A program made the translations under genes and the position numbers. Shown piece by piece: positions 41,182-50,427 of a DNA stretch of 64,000 nt; position 1 is the stretch's first letter; each line of letters begins with the position of its first letter. Under the pieces are notes generated by a model. It searched no databases. It saw nothing but the letters and a program-made list of their open reading frames with translations, and was not told the origin of the DNA. Source of the stretch: Chordicoccus furentiruminis (GTDB lineage: Bacteria; Bacillota; Clostridia; Lachnospirales; Lachnospiraceae); the NCBI RefSeq assembly GCF_019355395.1, contig NZ_CP048829.1:124001-188000 (forward strand). Direction: 5' to 3'.

Positions 41182-41230
41182 CCACCTGCTCCGGGTGCCG
41201 GCACCGGAACCGCCGTCCGTCCGCCGTTTC

Positions 41231-43321
41231 TTATTCCTCACCGTTCTTCAGCTTGTCCGCCCGCGCCTCGATCTGCTTCTTCTGAACATCCGCCGGAGCC
41301 TGCTCGTAGCGGGCGAACTCGAATGAGAAGTCGCCTGAACCGCCCGTCATCGACCTGAGCACCGTCCCGTACCCGTACATCTCGGTCTGCGGCACGTCAG
41401 CGTCGATCACAGTATTGCCCTTGTGATCCGGATTCATGCCGAGCACGCGGCCGCGCCGCTTGTTGAGATCGCCCATCACATCGCCGGTGAACGCGTCCTT
41501 CACCGTCACATGGAGCGTCACGATCGGCTCCAGCAGCACCGGATCCGCCTTCAGGAAGCCGTCCTTGAAGGCCATATGCGTCGCCGTCTTGAACGCCTGC
41601 TCGGAGGAGTCCACCGGATGATAGGACCCGTCGTAGAGCGTCGCCTTTACGCCCACCACCGGATATCCGGCCAGAGGACCTGCCTGCACGCACTCCGCGA
41701 GCCCCTTCTCCACAGCCGGATAGTAGTTCTTCGGAACCGCGCCGCCGACGACCTCGATCGCGAACTCATACGGCTTCGTGGTATCGCCGCTCGGCTCGAA
41801 GCGCATCTTCACGTCGCCGTACTGGCCGTGGCCGCCCGTCTGCTTCTTATACTTTCCTTCGACATCCGACTTCTTCCGGATCGTCTCGCGGAACGCGACC
41901 TTCGGCTCGGAGAGCTCGATCTCCACTTTGTAGCGGTCCTTAAGACGGCTCCTGATGACATCGATCTGCTGGTCGCCGATGGCGTAGAGAAGGCTCTGAT
42001 GATTCGCGGAGTCCTCAACCCGGCGGAACGTCAGATCCTCGATGGCCAGCTTCGCGAGAGCCTGGGCGATCTTGTCCTCATCCCCCTTGTTGACGGCCTT
42101 ATATCTCTGATAGGTGTACGGTGTCGAGAGAATTGCCTTTGGATAGACAACCGGAGCGGACTTGACCGACAGCGTGTCGCCGGTAGCGACGTCGCCCAGC
42201 TTCGCCAGCGCGCCGAGATCGCCCGCGAAAAGCTCGGGTACCTCCACCGGCTTGTTGCCGCGCATGACATACAGCTTGCCGAGCCGTTCCTCATTGCCCT
42301 TCTCGACGTTGAACAGCGTGTCATCGCTCTTGAGCACGCCGGAACAGACCTTGATCAGGCTGTATTTTCCGATGAACGGATCGGAAATGGTCTTCCAGAC
42401 GTAAGCGGATTTGCTCTTCTGGAAATCGTAGTTTGCCTCGAAGACATCGTTGGTCTTGGAATTGATGCCGTGGCACGGACGCTGCGCCGGATTCGGGAAG
42501 TATTCGCAGATATCGTCCAGCAGGTTCGACACGCCCTTGAGATCAACCGGAGAACCCATGCAGACCGGGACGATCGCGCAGTCCGCGATATTCGCCGCCA
42601 GCGCGGCGGATACCTCCGCTGTGGTGAACTCCTCGCCGTTGAAGTAGCGCTCCATATAATCGTCCGATGTCTCCGCCACGGATTCCATCAGCGCATCATG
42701 ATAGTGCTCCAGATAATCCGTCAGGTAATCCGGAACAGGGCACTCTTCCTTCTTCCCCTTCTCCACATAGCGGCGGCCCTTCTGCTTCACGATGTTGACA
42801 TAGCCGACAAAGCGGCCGTTCTCACGGATCGGCATATGCAGCGGCGCGATTTTCTTGCCGAAAAGCTCCTGCATCTTCTCCACCACCTCGCGGTAGCTGA
42901 CGTCGTCGTTGTCCATTCCGGTCACGAAGACCATTCTGGGCAGCTTCCGTTCCTCGCAGAACTGCCACGCCTTCTCCGTGCCGACCTGCACGCCGTCCTT
43001 GCCGGACACCACGATGACCGCCGCGTCCGCGACGCCCACCGCTTCCTCCGCCTCGCCGACGAAATCGAAGAAACCTGGCGTGTCGAGGATGTTGATCTTG
43101 TTCTTTTCCCATTCCACCGGAACCACGGATGTCGAAATGGAGAATCTGCGCCTGATTTCCTCTTTATCGAAATCGCTGATCGTATTGCCGTCAGTCACCG
43201 TTCCGATTCTGCTTGTCATGCCGGAGAGGTAGGCCATCGCTTCTGTGAGCGTTGTCTTTCCGGCTCCGCCGTGACCAAGTAAAACCACGTTCCTGATCCT
43301 GTCAGTTCTGTAAACGTCCAT
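41231..43321 (-). CDS. Elongation factor G-like translational GTPase (EF-G2 type paralogue)
   Basis: 696 aa with all EF-G domains. The P-loop is GHGGAGKTTL (residues 16-25) where canonical EF-G has AHIDAGKTT. Switch II is DTPGFFDF (80-87), so the His that helps GTP hydrolysis in EF-G (DTPGHVDF) is Phe84. Domain IV and V sequences (GGHGQYGDVKMRFEP, RRGRVLGMNPD) are conserved. These differences place it in the EF-G-like paralogue group rather than the main fusA, which would sit in the str operon elsewhere. Start ATG 43321 has GGGAGG; the frame runs to 43339. Specific role unknown. Confidence 0.9.
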   Translation of the reverse strand: MDVYRTDRIRNVVLLGHGGAGKTTLTEAMAYLSGMTSRIGTVTDGNTISDFDKEEIRRRFSISTSVVPVEWEKNKINILDTPGFFDFVGEAEEAVGVADAAVIVVSGKDGVQVGTEKAWQFCEERKLPRMVFVTGMDNDDVSYREVVEKMQELFGKKIAPLHMPIRENGRFVGYVNIVKQKGRRYVEKGKKEECPVPDYLTDYLEHYHDALMESVAETSDDYMERYFNGEEFTTAEVSAALAANIADCAIVPVCMGSPVDLKGVSNLLDDICEYFPNPAQRPCHGINSKTNDVFEANYDFQKSKSAYVWKTISDPFIGKYSLIKVCSGVLKSDDTLFNVEKGNEERLGKLYVMRGNKPVEVPELFAGDLGALAKLGDVATGDTLSVKSAPVVYPKAILSTPYTYQRYKAVNKGDEDKIAQALAKLAIEDLTFRRVEDSANHQSLLYAIGDQQIDVIRSRLKDRYKVEIELSEPKVAFRETIRKKSDVEGKYKKQTGGHGQYGDVKMRFEPSGDTTKPYEFAIEVVGGAVPKNYYPAVEKGLAECVQAGPLAGYPVVGVKATLYDGSYHPVDSSEQAFKTATHMAFKDGFLKADPVLLEPIVTLHVTVKDAFTGDVMGDLNKRRGRVLGMNPDHKGNTVIDADVPQTEMYGYGTVLRSMTGGSGDFSFEFARYEQAPADVQKKQIEARADKLKNGEE

Positions 43322-43404
43322 AAAAACCTCCCGTAACAAGTAGTCCCGTCACCGTGTGCAGGATTGACGAAAACGTTTTCCCTCTCAGGTAACAGTCTGT
43401 TCAC

Positions 43405-43433
43405 ATTATACGAAGAAGGCTGACAATGATCAA
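43405..43433 (-). promoter_or_regulatory. Promoter of the EF-G-like gene
   Basis: Minus strand -35 TTGATC (43428-43433), 17-base spacer, -10 TATAAT (43405-43410). Confidence 0.72.
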
Positions 43434-43488
43434 GTGCTTTGTGCGGTTTCACTAAACTTATCCGAACGCTCCCGCCGCTATTAAAATA

Positions 43489-43497
43489 TGTTAAAAT
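43489..43497 (+). promoter_or_regulatory. Extended -10 promoter of tyrA-aroA
   Basis: TGT-TAAAAT, 43 bases before the tyrA ATG; no good -35 is visible, so an extended -10 promoter is proposed. Confidence 0.5.
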
Positions 43498-43539
43498 ACT
43501 CTGCACAGAGCAAAAATTTCGGGAATAAGGGGTTTCATT

Positions 43540-44631
43540 ATGGATATCGGATTTATCGGACTCGGTCTCATCGGCGGCTCCATCGCCAAAACCATCCGCC
43601 GCGTCCACCCGGACGCGAGGATCATCGCCTACAACCGGACCGCATCGGTTCTGAACGACGCCGTCCGGGACGGAACCGTTGACGAGGCATGCTGGGAGAT
43701 CTCAGGTGCATTTTCCAGCTGCGACTACGTCTTTCTCTGCACGCCGGTGGTCACCATGCTCCGCCAGCTGAAGGCGCTGAAGCCGTACCTCCGCTTCGGG
43801 GCGATCGTCACGGACGTCGGCTCCACAAAGCAGGGTATTCATCAGGCTGTGCATGAGCTCGGCATGGACGGCTGCTTCATCGGCGGCCACCCGATGGCCG
43901 GCTCGGAGAAGACCGGCTATGAAAATGCAACCGACCGGATGATCGAGAACGCATGGTACATTTTGACTCCATCTGACGACGTGCCGCTGAAGAAGGTCAG
44001 CGAGTTTTCCGCCTTCATCTCCTCCCTCGGCGCTCTTCCCCTGATCATGAAGGCCTCCGAACACGACTATGTCACGGCGGCGACCAGTCATCTTCCCCAC
44101 ATCGTCTCCGCCGCTCTGGTCAACACTGTCCGCGAGCTGGACGGACCGGAGGAATACATGCGCACCATCGCGGCCGGAGGCTTCAAGGACATCACGCGAA
44201 TCTCCTCCTCCTCGCCGCAGATGTGGCAGGAGATCTGTCTTGCCAACGAGGATGACCTCTGCATCGTGCTGGACCGCTTCATCCGGAAGCTGACGGATTT
44301 CCGCTTCGCGATCCGGAACGGAAACGGGGAGAAGCTGCTGGAATACTTCACGGAATGCAAGACCTACCGCGACAGCTTCTCGGATGACGTCCGCGCCGGA
44401 ATCCGGAAGGAGAACAGGATCTATCTGGATATCGCGGACCGTCCGGGTGCGCTCGCGGAGGTCGCCTCCGTCCTTGCCAAGAACGATATCTCCATCGAGA
44501 ACATCGGCATCGTTCACAACCGGGACTTCGAGCAGGGTGTGCTCCATATCGAGTTCTATGACCCGGAAGCGCGGACAAAGGCCGTGAAGGTACTGAAGGA
44601 AAACAGCTACAGCGTATACGAGGATAAATGA
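43540..44631 (+). CDS. tyrA: Prephenate dehydrogenase with C-terminal ACT domain
   Basis: 363 aa. NAD-dependent conversion of prephenate to 4-hydroxyphenylpyruvate in Tyr synthesis. N-terminal Rossmann motif IGFIGLGLIGGSIAKTI; VTDVGSTKQGI; GGHPMAGSEKTGYENA; SHLPHIVSAALV. An ACT domain from about 290 (IYLDIADRPGALAEVASVLAKNDISIENIGI) implies allosteric control by an amino acid, probably Tyr. AAGGGG precedes ATG. aroA starts one base after its stop. Confidence 0.95.
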   Translation: MDIGFIGLGLIGGSIAKTIRRVHPDARIIAYNRTASVLNDAVRDGTVDEACWEISGAFSSCDYVFLCTPVVTMLRQLKALKPYLRFGAIVTDVGSTKQGIHQAVHELGMDGCFIGGHPMAGSEKTGYENATDRMIENAWYILTPSDDVPLKKVSEFSAFISSLGALPLIMKASEHDYVTAATSHLPHIVSAALVNTVRELDGPEEYMRTIAAGGFKDITRISSSSPQMWQEICLANEDDLCIVLDRFIRKLTDFRFAIRNGNGEKLLEYFTECKTYRDSFSDDVRAGIRKENRIYLDIADRPGALAEVASVLAKNDISIENIGIVHNRDFEQGVLHIEFYDPEARTKAVKVLKENSYSVYEDK

Positions 44632-44632
44632 C

Positions 44633-45961
44633 ATGATCGTGATAGACCCGCCGAAATCTCTGTCCGGCACGCTTCGCGTGCCGGGTGACAAATCCATCTC
44701 CCACCGCAGCATCATGCTCGGCGCGATCGCGGAGGGCGACACGGCCGTCCGCGGATTTCTTCACAGCGCCGACTGTCTCGCCACAATGGACTGCTTCCGC
44801 CGCATGGGCGTCCGGATCGAGGAAAGAACGGATTCCGGGCCGTCATCGGAGGGCCGTTCCGATGAATCGGTTCTCGTGATCCACGGAAGGGGCCTGCACG
44901 GCCTGACCGGTGCGGACGGACTCCTCCTCGACGCGAAGAACAGCGGCACCACCGTCCGTCTGATGAGCGGCATTCTGGCCGGCCAGCCCTTTATGAGCCG
45001 GATCACCGGCGACGCGTCTCTCTCATCGCGCCCGATGGGCCGCATCATCCGGCCTCTTGAGCAGATGGGAATCCGCTGCGTATCCGAACACGGCGACGGA
45101 CGTCTTCCGATCAGCGTGTACGGAGGCCGTCCGAAAGCGATCCGCTACGCCAGTCCGATCGCCTCGGCGCAGGTCAAATCCTGCGTTCTGCTGGCCGGAC
45201 TGTACGCGGACGATCCGACCTTCTACACCGAGCCCGTCCTGTCCCGGAACCATACCGAGCTGATGCTCGGAGCCTTCGGCGGAAACCTGAAGACACGGAT
45301 TCAGGCGGACGGCTCCGCGACGACGATTCTTTATCCCGGCACGATCCTCAAAGGGCAGTCCGTCACGGTGCCCGGCGACATCAGTTCCGCGGCCTACTTC
45401 CTGGCCGCCGGTCTTCTGGTACGGGACGCCCGCGTCACGCTGACGCATGTCGGCATCAACGAGACGCGCGACGGCATTCTCCGTGTCATTCAGGCGATGG
45501 GCGGCGATCTGACCATCCGCAACGTGAGAATCGAAGGACGGGAGCCTGTCGCGGATCTCACCGTTTCTTCCTCAAAGCTGCACGGCACCGTCATCGGCGG
45601 CTCTCTGATCCCGACGCTGATCGACGAGCTGCCCGTCATCGCCGTGATGGCGGCTCAGGCGGAAGGCGACACCGTGATCCGCGACGCCGGGGAACTGAGG
45701 GTGAAGGAATCGGACCGGCTCGCCGCGATCACGAAGAATCTGCGCAGCATGGGCATCGCCGTTGAGGAGACGCCGGACGGGATGACCATTCACGGCGGAC
45801 GGCTGAAGGGAGCCCGCATCGATCCTCTCGGCGATCACCGTCTCGCGATGGCCTTCACGGTCGCCGGTCTTGTCTCCTCCACACCGACGGTCATCCTCGA
45901 CGAGAGCTGCGTCCGGATCTCCTATCCGTCCTTCTTTGAGGATCTCCGGTCGCTGACCTGA
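44633..45961 (+). CDS. aroA: 3-phosphoshikimate 1-carboxyvinyltransferase (EPSP synthase)
   Basis: 442 aa, sixth step of the shikimate pathway. Motifs: VPGDKSISHRSIMLGAIAEG, LLDAKNSGTTVRLMSG, IRYASPIASAQVKSCVLLAG, VPGDISSAAYFLAAGLL, IDELPVIAVMAAQAEG, LRVKESDRLAA and GDHRLAMAF. All standard catalytic residues appear present. It forms an aromatic amino acid pair with tyrA, with tight spacing suggesting coupling. Confidence 0.97.
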   Translation: MIVIDPPKSLSGTLRVPGDKSISHRSIMLGAIAEGDTAVRGFLHSADCLATMDCFRRMGVRIEERTDSGPSSEGRSDESVLVIHGRGLHGLTGADGLLLDAKNSGTTVRLMSGILAGQPFMSRITGDASLSSRPMGRIIRPLEQMGIRCVSEHGDGRLPISVYGGRPKAIRYASPIASAQVKSCVLLAGLYADDPTFYTEPVLSRNHTELMLGAFGGNLKTRIQADGSATTILYPGTILKGQSVTVPGDISSAAYFLAAGLLVRDARVTLTHVGINETRDGILRVIQAMGGDLTIRNVRIEGREPVADLTVSSSKLHGTVIGGSLIPTLIDELPVIAVMAAQAEGDTVIRDAGELRVKESDRLAAITKNLRSMGIAVEETPDGMTIHGGRLKGARIDPLGDHRLAMAFTVAGLVSSTPTVILDESCVRISYPSFFEDLRSLT

Positions 45962-46014
45962 CATGCCGGAAACGGAAAGGCTTTCCGAAACGGTCTTCTC
46001 CTTTCAGGACATAT

Positions 46015-46072
46015 AACGAGCCGGGCCGGACCGCTCGAAAGAGCGGCCGGACCCGGCTTGTTACGGACCGGT
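46015..46072. repeat. Long imperfect inverted repeat between convergent aroA and queA
   Basis: GC-rich stem of more than 20 pairs with a GAAA tetraloop at 46037-46040 and about three internal mismatches. No strong T-run; located between the two 3' ends, so a bidirectional terminator is likely. Confidence 0.65.
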
Positions 46073-46111
46073 TCGCGGCAGTCCGTGCCTGCCGGAATCT
46101 ATGACTGGAGA

Positions 46112-47155
46112 TCAGATGATCAGCATCGCATCCCCGAAACTGAAAAATCGGTATCTCTCCTCCACCGCGTGGCGGTATGCCGCCAGCACATGCTCGCGGC
46201 TTGAGAACGCTGAAACGAGCATCACCAGCGTCGATTCCGGAAGATGGAAATTGGTGATCAGCCCGTCCATGATCTTGAATTGGTAGCCCGGATAGATGAA
46301 AATGCTGGTCCAGCTGCTTCCCGCGTGCAGAATCCCGTTCTCGTCGGCCGCGGATTCCAGCGTCCGGCAGGACGTGGTACCTACGCAGACGATCCGGTGG
46401 CCGGCTGCGCGTGCCTCGTTGATCTCGCGGGCCGCGTCTTCCGTGACGACATAGAACTCGGAATGCATGTGATGCTTCTCCACGTCGTCGACCTTCACCG
46501 GCCGGAAAGTACCCAGTCCTACATGAAGCGTGACATGGACGATTTTCACGCCTTTCTCCCGAATCGATTCGAGCAGCTCCTTCGTGAAGTGAAGTCCCGC
46601 CGTCGGCGCCGCCGCCGATCCGTCATGCTCGGCGTAGACCGTGTTGTAGCGGCTCTGGTCCTTCAGCTTGTGATGGATGTAGGGAGGAAGCGGCATCTCT
46701 CCGAGTCTGAGCAGTACCTCCTCGAAAATGCCCTCGTAATGAAAGCGAACTTTCCGGTTGCCTTCATCGAGGATGTCCTCGATCTCGGCCGTCAGCGGAT
46801 AGCGCCCCTCCTCATCCGGGGTCCCGAAGCAGATCTCTGTCCCGACTCTGCATTTCTTTCCCGGCTTGACAAGCGTCTCCCACTCGGTATCGCTCAGTCG
46901 GCGGAGCAGCAGAATCTCAACGTGAGCGCCCGTGTCCGCCTTCATCCCCAGAAGCCGGGCCGGAATTACCTTCGTGTCGTTGATGACCAGCACATCTCCC
47001 GGATGCAGATAGGAGCCTACATTCCGAAACGTATCGTCGACCGTCTCGCCCGTACGGCGGTTCATATAGAGCAGCCGCGAGGCGGCCCGGTCCGTCAGCG
47101 GATCCTGCGCGATCAGTTCCTCGGGCAGATCATAATAAAAGTCAGAAGTCTTCAT
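46112..47155 (-). CDS. queA: S-adenosylmethionine:tRNA ribosyltransferase-isomerase
   Basis: 347 aa. Makes epoxyqueuosine at position 34 of certain tRNAs. Motifs: [24 protein letters not shown] at the start, [36 protein letters not shown] in the middle and the C-terminal [23 protein letters not shown] 47155 gives the family-standard [11 protein letters not shown]; an in-frame ATG at 47176, directly after the stop of the phosphatase gene (TGAATG), could add seven residues. Confidence 0.96.
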   Translation of the reverse strand: MKTSDFYYDLPEELIAQDPLTDRAASRLLYMNRRTGETVDDTFRNVGSYLHPGDVLVINDTKVIPARLLGMKADTGAHVEILLLRRLSDTEWETLVKPGKKCRVGTEICFGTPDEEGRYPLTAEIEDILDEGNRKVRFHYEGIFEEVLLRLGEMPLPPYIHHKLKDQSRYNTVYAEHDGSAAAPTAGLHFTKELLESIREKGVKIVHVTLHVGLGTFRPVKVDDVEKHHMHSEFYVVTEDAAREINEARAAGHRIVCVGTTSCRTLESAADENGILHAGSSWTSIFIYPGYQFKIMDGLITNFHLPESTLVMLVSAFSSREHVLAAYRHAVEERYRFFSFGDAMLII

Positions 47156-47176
47156 CCTGCGTATCCTCTCCGGCAT

Positions 47177-47809
47177 TCAGCCGTAAAAATCCTTCACCTC
47201 GCTGTGATAGAACTGCACATCCTGCCGCACGTCCTCAATGTGACCCCGGCTGATTCTGACAATGCAGACCGTGCAGTTGCGCGGTACGGACCCGTGCCAG
47301 AAGTCCTCCCCGCCCCAGACCGCATGCATCAGCGCCCGGCCGGCGCCTCCGTGAGTCGAGATGAGAATCCGTTTGTTCTCATTGTCCGGGTTTTCCGTGA
47401 TCTCTTTGAAAAAGGCAGCCGTCCGCCCGAGCAGAGCCTCCATCGATTCGCCATGGGGCGGCCGGTGGTAGTTCCGGATATCAAAGGCCAGCGTTCTGCC
47501 AAGCTCCGGATTGTAATCCCGGTCTTTCGGCGAGCAGTCCATTCCCTCGAAATCCCCGAAGTTCATCTCCGCGAGCCGCCAGTCCGGTATGACCGGCGCT
47601 TCGCGTCCCTTCATCACCAGCACAGCCGTCTCCATCGCACGAAGCAGAGGACTGGAATAGCAGAAATCAAAGGTCAGCCCGTTCATCCCTTCCCCGGTCT
47701 CCAGCGCCAGCCGGCGTCCTGCCTCGTCAAGCGGGATGTCGCTTTGTCCCTGCAGAAGGTGCTTTTCATTCCAGGCGGTCGTTCCGTGCCTCAGAATATA
47801 CAGTTCCAT
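47177..47809 (-). CDS. Histidine phosphatase family protein
   Basis: 210 aa, phosphoglycerate mutase-like phosphatase. The catalytic LRHGTTAWNEKHLLQGQSD has R7 and H8 in the RHG motif; FCYSSPLLRAMETA and the second His in ISTHGGAGRAL complete the active site. The substrate is unknown. GGAGGAGG precedes ATG. It starts 62 bases past the pheT terminator, and queA follows directly. Confidence 0.9.
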   Translation of the reverse strand: MELYILRHGTTAWNEKHLLQGQSDIPLDEAGRRLALETGEGMNGLTFDFCYSSPLLRAMETAVLVMKGREAPVIPDWRLAEMNFGDFEGMDCSPKDRDYNPELGRTLAFDIRNYHRPPHGESMEALLGRTAAFFKEITENPDNENKRILISTHGGAGRALMHAVWGGEDFWHGSVPRNCTVCIVRISRGHIEDVRQDVQFYHSEVKDFYG

Positions 47810-47870
47810 CTCTTCCTCCTCCGCTTCCGGCGGCCAGTACGGAAACGGACCGCATGCAGCCTGGCTTCCG

Positions 47871-47901
47871 TAAAAAGCTGCGGCAGTCTTCCCGCCGCAG
47901 C
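47871..47901 (-). terminator. Rho-independent terminator of pheT
   Basis: Minus strand stem GCTGCGGC / GCCGCAGC, nine-base loop, then TTTTTA, a few bases past the pheT stop. Confidence 0.88.
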
Positions 47902-47907
47902 CCTCCG

Positions 47908-50328
47908 TTACTTTCTCAGCTCAATCCCCAGCGACTCAAGCCCCCGGAGTATCTTCTTCATGGCTGTCTGAATCTCCGCGTCTTCAAGCGTCTTGTCCCT
48001 GTGACGGAAGGTCAGCGAGTACGCCATCGACTTGAAGCCGGGCAGAATCGGCGCGCCTTCGTAAAGATCGAACAGTTCGCAGCTCTCCAGCACGGAACCG
48101 CTCTCCGACCGGATTACGGATTCGATCTCCGCGTTGGTCACCTTCTTCGGGACGATCATGCTGATATCCCGGGAAACCGCCGGATACTTCGCGATCCCCT
48201 CATACTTCCAGTCGAAGGAAACCAGCGGAAGAATCGATTTCAGATCGAGAACCGCGATATAGACCCGGTCGCCGATGCCGTAGTTTTTGAGCACCAGCGG
48301 ATGGACCTCACCGATCTCCCCGATCGCCGTCGTTCCGCTGAGAATCTGCGCCTGACGGCCCGGATGAAAGTAAGGCCGCTTCGGCTCCGATGCGTACGTC
48401 CGCTCCCCCCGGATTCCGAGCCGGTCGAAGATCAGCTCGACAGCCCCCTTCATATCGAAGAAGTCACCCTTGCCGTACATGCCCAACGTCAGCTTCATCC
48501 GCTCGTCCGGAAGTTCGGTCAGCGGCAGCTGCGCCGGCAGGTAGACATTGCCCGTCTCGTAGAGACGGACATCCTTGTTCCGACGGGCGAAGTTCGTGGC
48601 CAGAGAGGTCAGCATGCCGCCAAGTGACGTGGTGCGCATGATCGAAAATTCCGGTCCGAGCGGATTCCGGATTTCGATAGCCTTCCGCTCCGGCGCATCC
48701 GCCGGAAGCATCAGACGGTCGAAGACCTTCGGTGACTCGAAGCTGTAGCAGTATCCCTGTGAGAATCCGCAGTCCTCCGCAACGGCACCGGCCAGCGAAC
48801 GGACTCTCATATCGAACCGGAGACCTCCCGCCGTCGCCGATCCCTTCGGAAGCGTGTTCGGGATCTTCGCGTAGCCGTAGAAACGGGCGACCTCTTCCGC
48901 CAGATCACAGGTTCTCTTCAGATCCTGCCGGAAGGTCGGCGCGATCACCGCATTCCGTTCTCTGTCATACACGAGCTCTTCCTTCTCAAAATACCGGATC
49001 ATCTCCTCCGGAGATACCTCGATGCCGAGCATCCGGTTAATCCGCTCCGGCTCAAACGGAATCTCCACCTGCTCCCGTTTCACCGGATAATAGTCGATGG
49101 CTCCGCCGACAACCTCTCCGGCGCCGAAGGCCTCCATCAGCTCGCAGGCCCGGTTCATCGCCTCGAGAGCGGTATTGGGATCAAGCCCCTTGTCGAACTT
49201 CTGGGAAGCGTCGGTCTGATGGCCGAGCCGCTTCGACGTGAGACGAATGTTTGTCCCGTCAAAGCAGGCTGCCTCAAAGAGCACAGTGGTACAGTCGTCT
49301 CCGATCATGGAGTTTTCTCCGCCCATGATACCGGCGAGACCGATCGCCTTCTCTCCGTCGCAGATCATCAGCATCCGGTCGTCCAGCGTATGCTCCTGAC
49401 CGTCCAGCGTGACGAACCGCTCGCCATCCTGTGCCCGCCGGACGACGATCCGGTGGCCCGCCACCTTGTCGTAGTCATAGGAATGCATCGGCTGACCGTA
49501 TTCTTCCATGATGAAATTGGTGATATCCACCACGTTGTTGATCGGGCGGATGCCGTTGGAGGCGAGGCAGCGCTGCATCCACTTCGGCGAAGGACCGATC
49601 TTCACGTTCTTCACCACCCTGGCGGTATACCGCGGGCAGAGGGAAGGCTCCTCCACGCTCACACTGACATAGTCCCGGACGTCCTCTCCGTTCCCGGTCT
49701 TCTTCGGAACCGGAGGATGGAAAGGCTTCCCGAATGTGGCAGCCGCCTCGCGCGCAATCCCGATCACGCTGTAGCAGTCCACCCGGTTCGATGTGATCTC
49801 ATATTCGATGACCGCGTCGTGCAGCCCGAGTTCTTCGATGGCGTCCGCTCCTGCCGGCGTGCCTTCGGGGAAGACATAGATTCCTTCCGGATCAGCCTCC
49901 GGATAAAACTCATGGGAGCTTCCCAGCTCCTCGATGGAGCAGATCATGCCGTCTGACTCCACTCCGCGGAGCTTTCCCTTTTTGATCCGCACGCCGCCTT
50001 CCGCCCTGCCGCCGGCATGGGTCCCGGCGACGCGGCCTCCCGCGAGCACGACAGGCACGAGCTGTCCCGCCGCCACATTCGGCGCGCCGCAGACGATCTG
50101 AAGCGGGGATCCGTTCCCCACATCCACAGTGCAGACATGGAGGTGGTCGGAATCCGGATGCTTCTCACAGGTAAGCACACGCCCGACCACGATCTTCTCA
50201 AGTTCGCTGTCCAGTTCCTTAAAACCTTCCACCTTGGTGCCGGAAAGGGTCATGGCGTCACAGTATTCCTTCGCCGTCACGTCGAGATCCGGCACATATC
50301 TTCTGATCCATGAAAGTGATGTATTCAT
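47908..50328 (-). CDS. pheT: Phenylalanine--tRNA ligase beta subunit
   Basis: 806 aa, full length. In order: EMAP-II-like tRNA-binding domain (about 40-150, VVGRVLTCEKHPDSDHLHVCTVDVG), B3/B4 editing domain (EITSNRVDCYSVIGIAREAAATF), B5, catalytic-like core with EVARFYGYAKIPNTLP, and the C-terminal ferredoxin-fold anticodon-binding domain (KYPAVSRDISMIVPK). Partner of PheS, 99 bases downstream of it. GGGAG precedes ATG. Confidence 0.97.
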   Translation of the reverse strand: MNTSLSWIRRYVPDLDVTAKEYCDAMTLSGTKVEGFKELDSELEKIVVGRVLTCEKHPDSDHLHVCTVDVGNGSPLQIVCGAPNVAAGQLVPVVLAGGRVAGTHAGGRAEGGVRIKKGKLRGVESDGMICSIEELGSSHEFYPEADPEGIYVFPEGTPAGADAIEELGLHDAVIEYEITSNRVDCYSVIGIAREAAATFGKPFHPPVPKKTGNGEDVRDYVSVSVEEPSLCPRYTARVVKNVKIGPSPKWMQRCLASNGIRPINNVVDITNFIMEEYGQPMHSYDYDKVAGHRIVVRRAQDGERFVTLDGQEHTLDDRMLMICDGEKAIGLAGIMGGENSMIGDDCTTVLFEAACFDGTNIRLTSKRLGHQTDASQKFDKGLDPNTALEAMNRACELMEAFGAGEVVGGAIDYYPVKREQVEIPFEPERINRMLGIEVSPEEMIRYFEKEELVYDRERNAVIAPTFRQDLKRTCDLAEEVARFYGYAKIPNTLPKGSATAGGLRFDMRVRSLAGAVAEDCGFSQGYCYSFESPKVFDRLMLPADAPERKAIEIRNPLGPEFSIMRTTSLGGMLTSLATNFARRNKDVRLYETGNVYLPAQLPLTELPDERMKLTLGMYGKGDFFDMKGAVELIFDRLGIRGERTYASEPKRPYFHPGRQAQILSGTTAIGEIGEVHPLVLKNYGIGDRVYIAVLDLKSILPLVSFDWKYEGIAKYPAVSRDISMIVPKKVTNAEIESVIRSESGSVLESCELFDLYEGAPILPGFKSMAYSLTFRHRDKTLEDAEIQTAMKKILRGLESLGIELRK

Positions 50329-50427
50329 TTTATCTCCCAGCCTTTCTGATCTGCTGTCCTGACTCCTTCACGGGCTCGTCCCGGTGCGCTGCCTGTCCCG
50401 AAAACAGGCGCCCGCCCGCTCAGCGCC

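Noticed and set aside
41423-43282. 619-aa plus-strand open frame opposite the EF-G-like gene
   Set aside because: High GC content leaves long antisense frames open. The protein is His/Arg/Leu-rich without motifs, and the minus-strand EF-G is certain.
46244-47971. 575-aa plus-strand open frame spanning queA, the histidine phosphatase and the pheT end
   Set aside because: Shadow of three real minus-strand genes; it crosses gene boundaries and a terminator and has no recognisable domain.
50329-50427. Possible regulatory leader or attenuator between pheS and pheT
   Set aside because: The 99-base gap has no hairpin with a T-run, no leader peptide rich in Phe and no promoter; probably a simple spacer.
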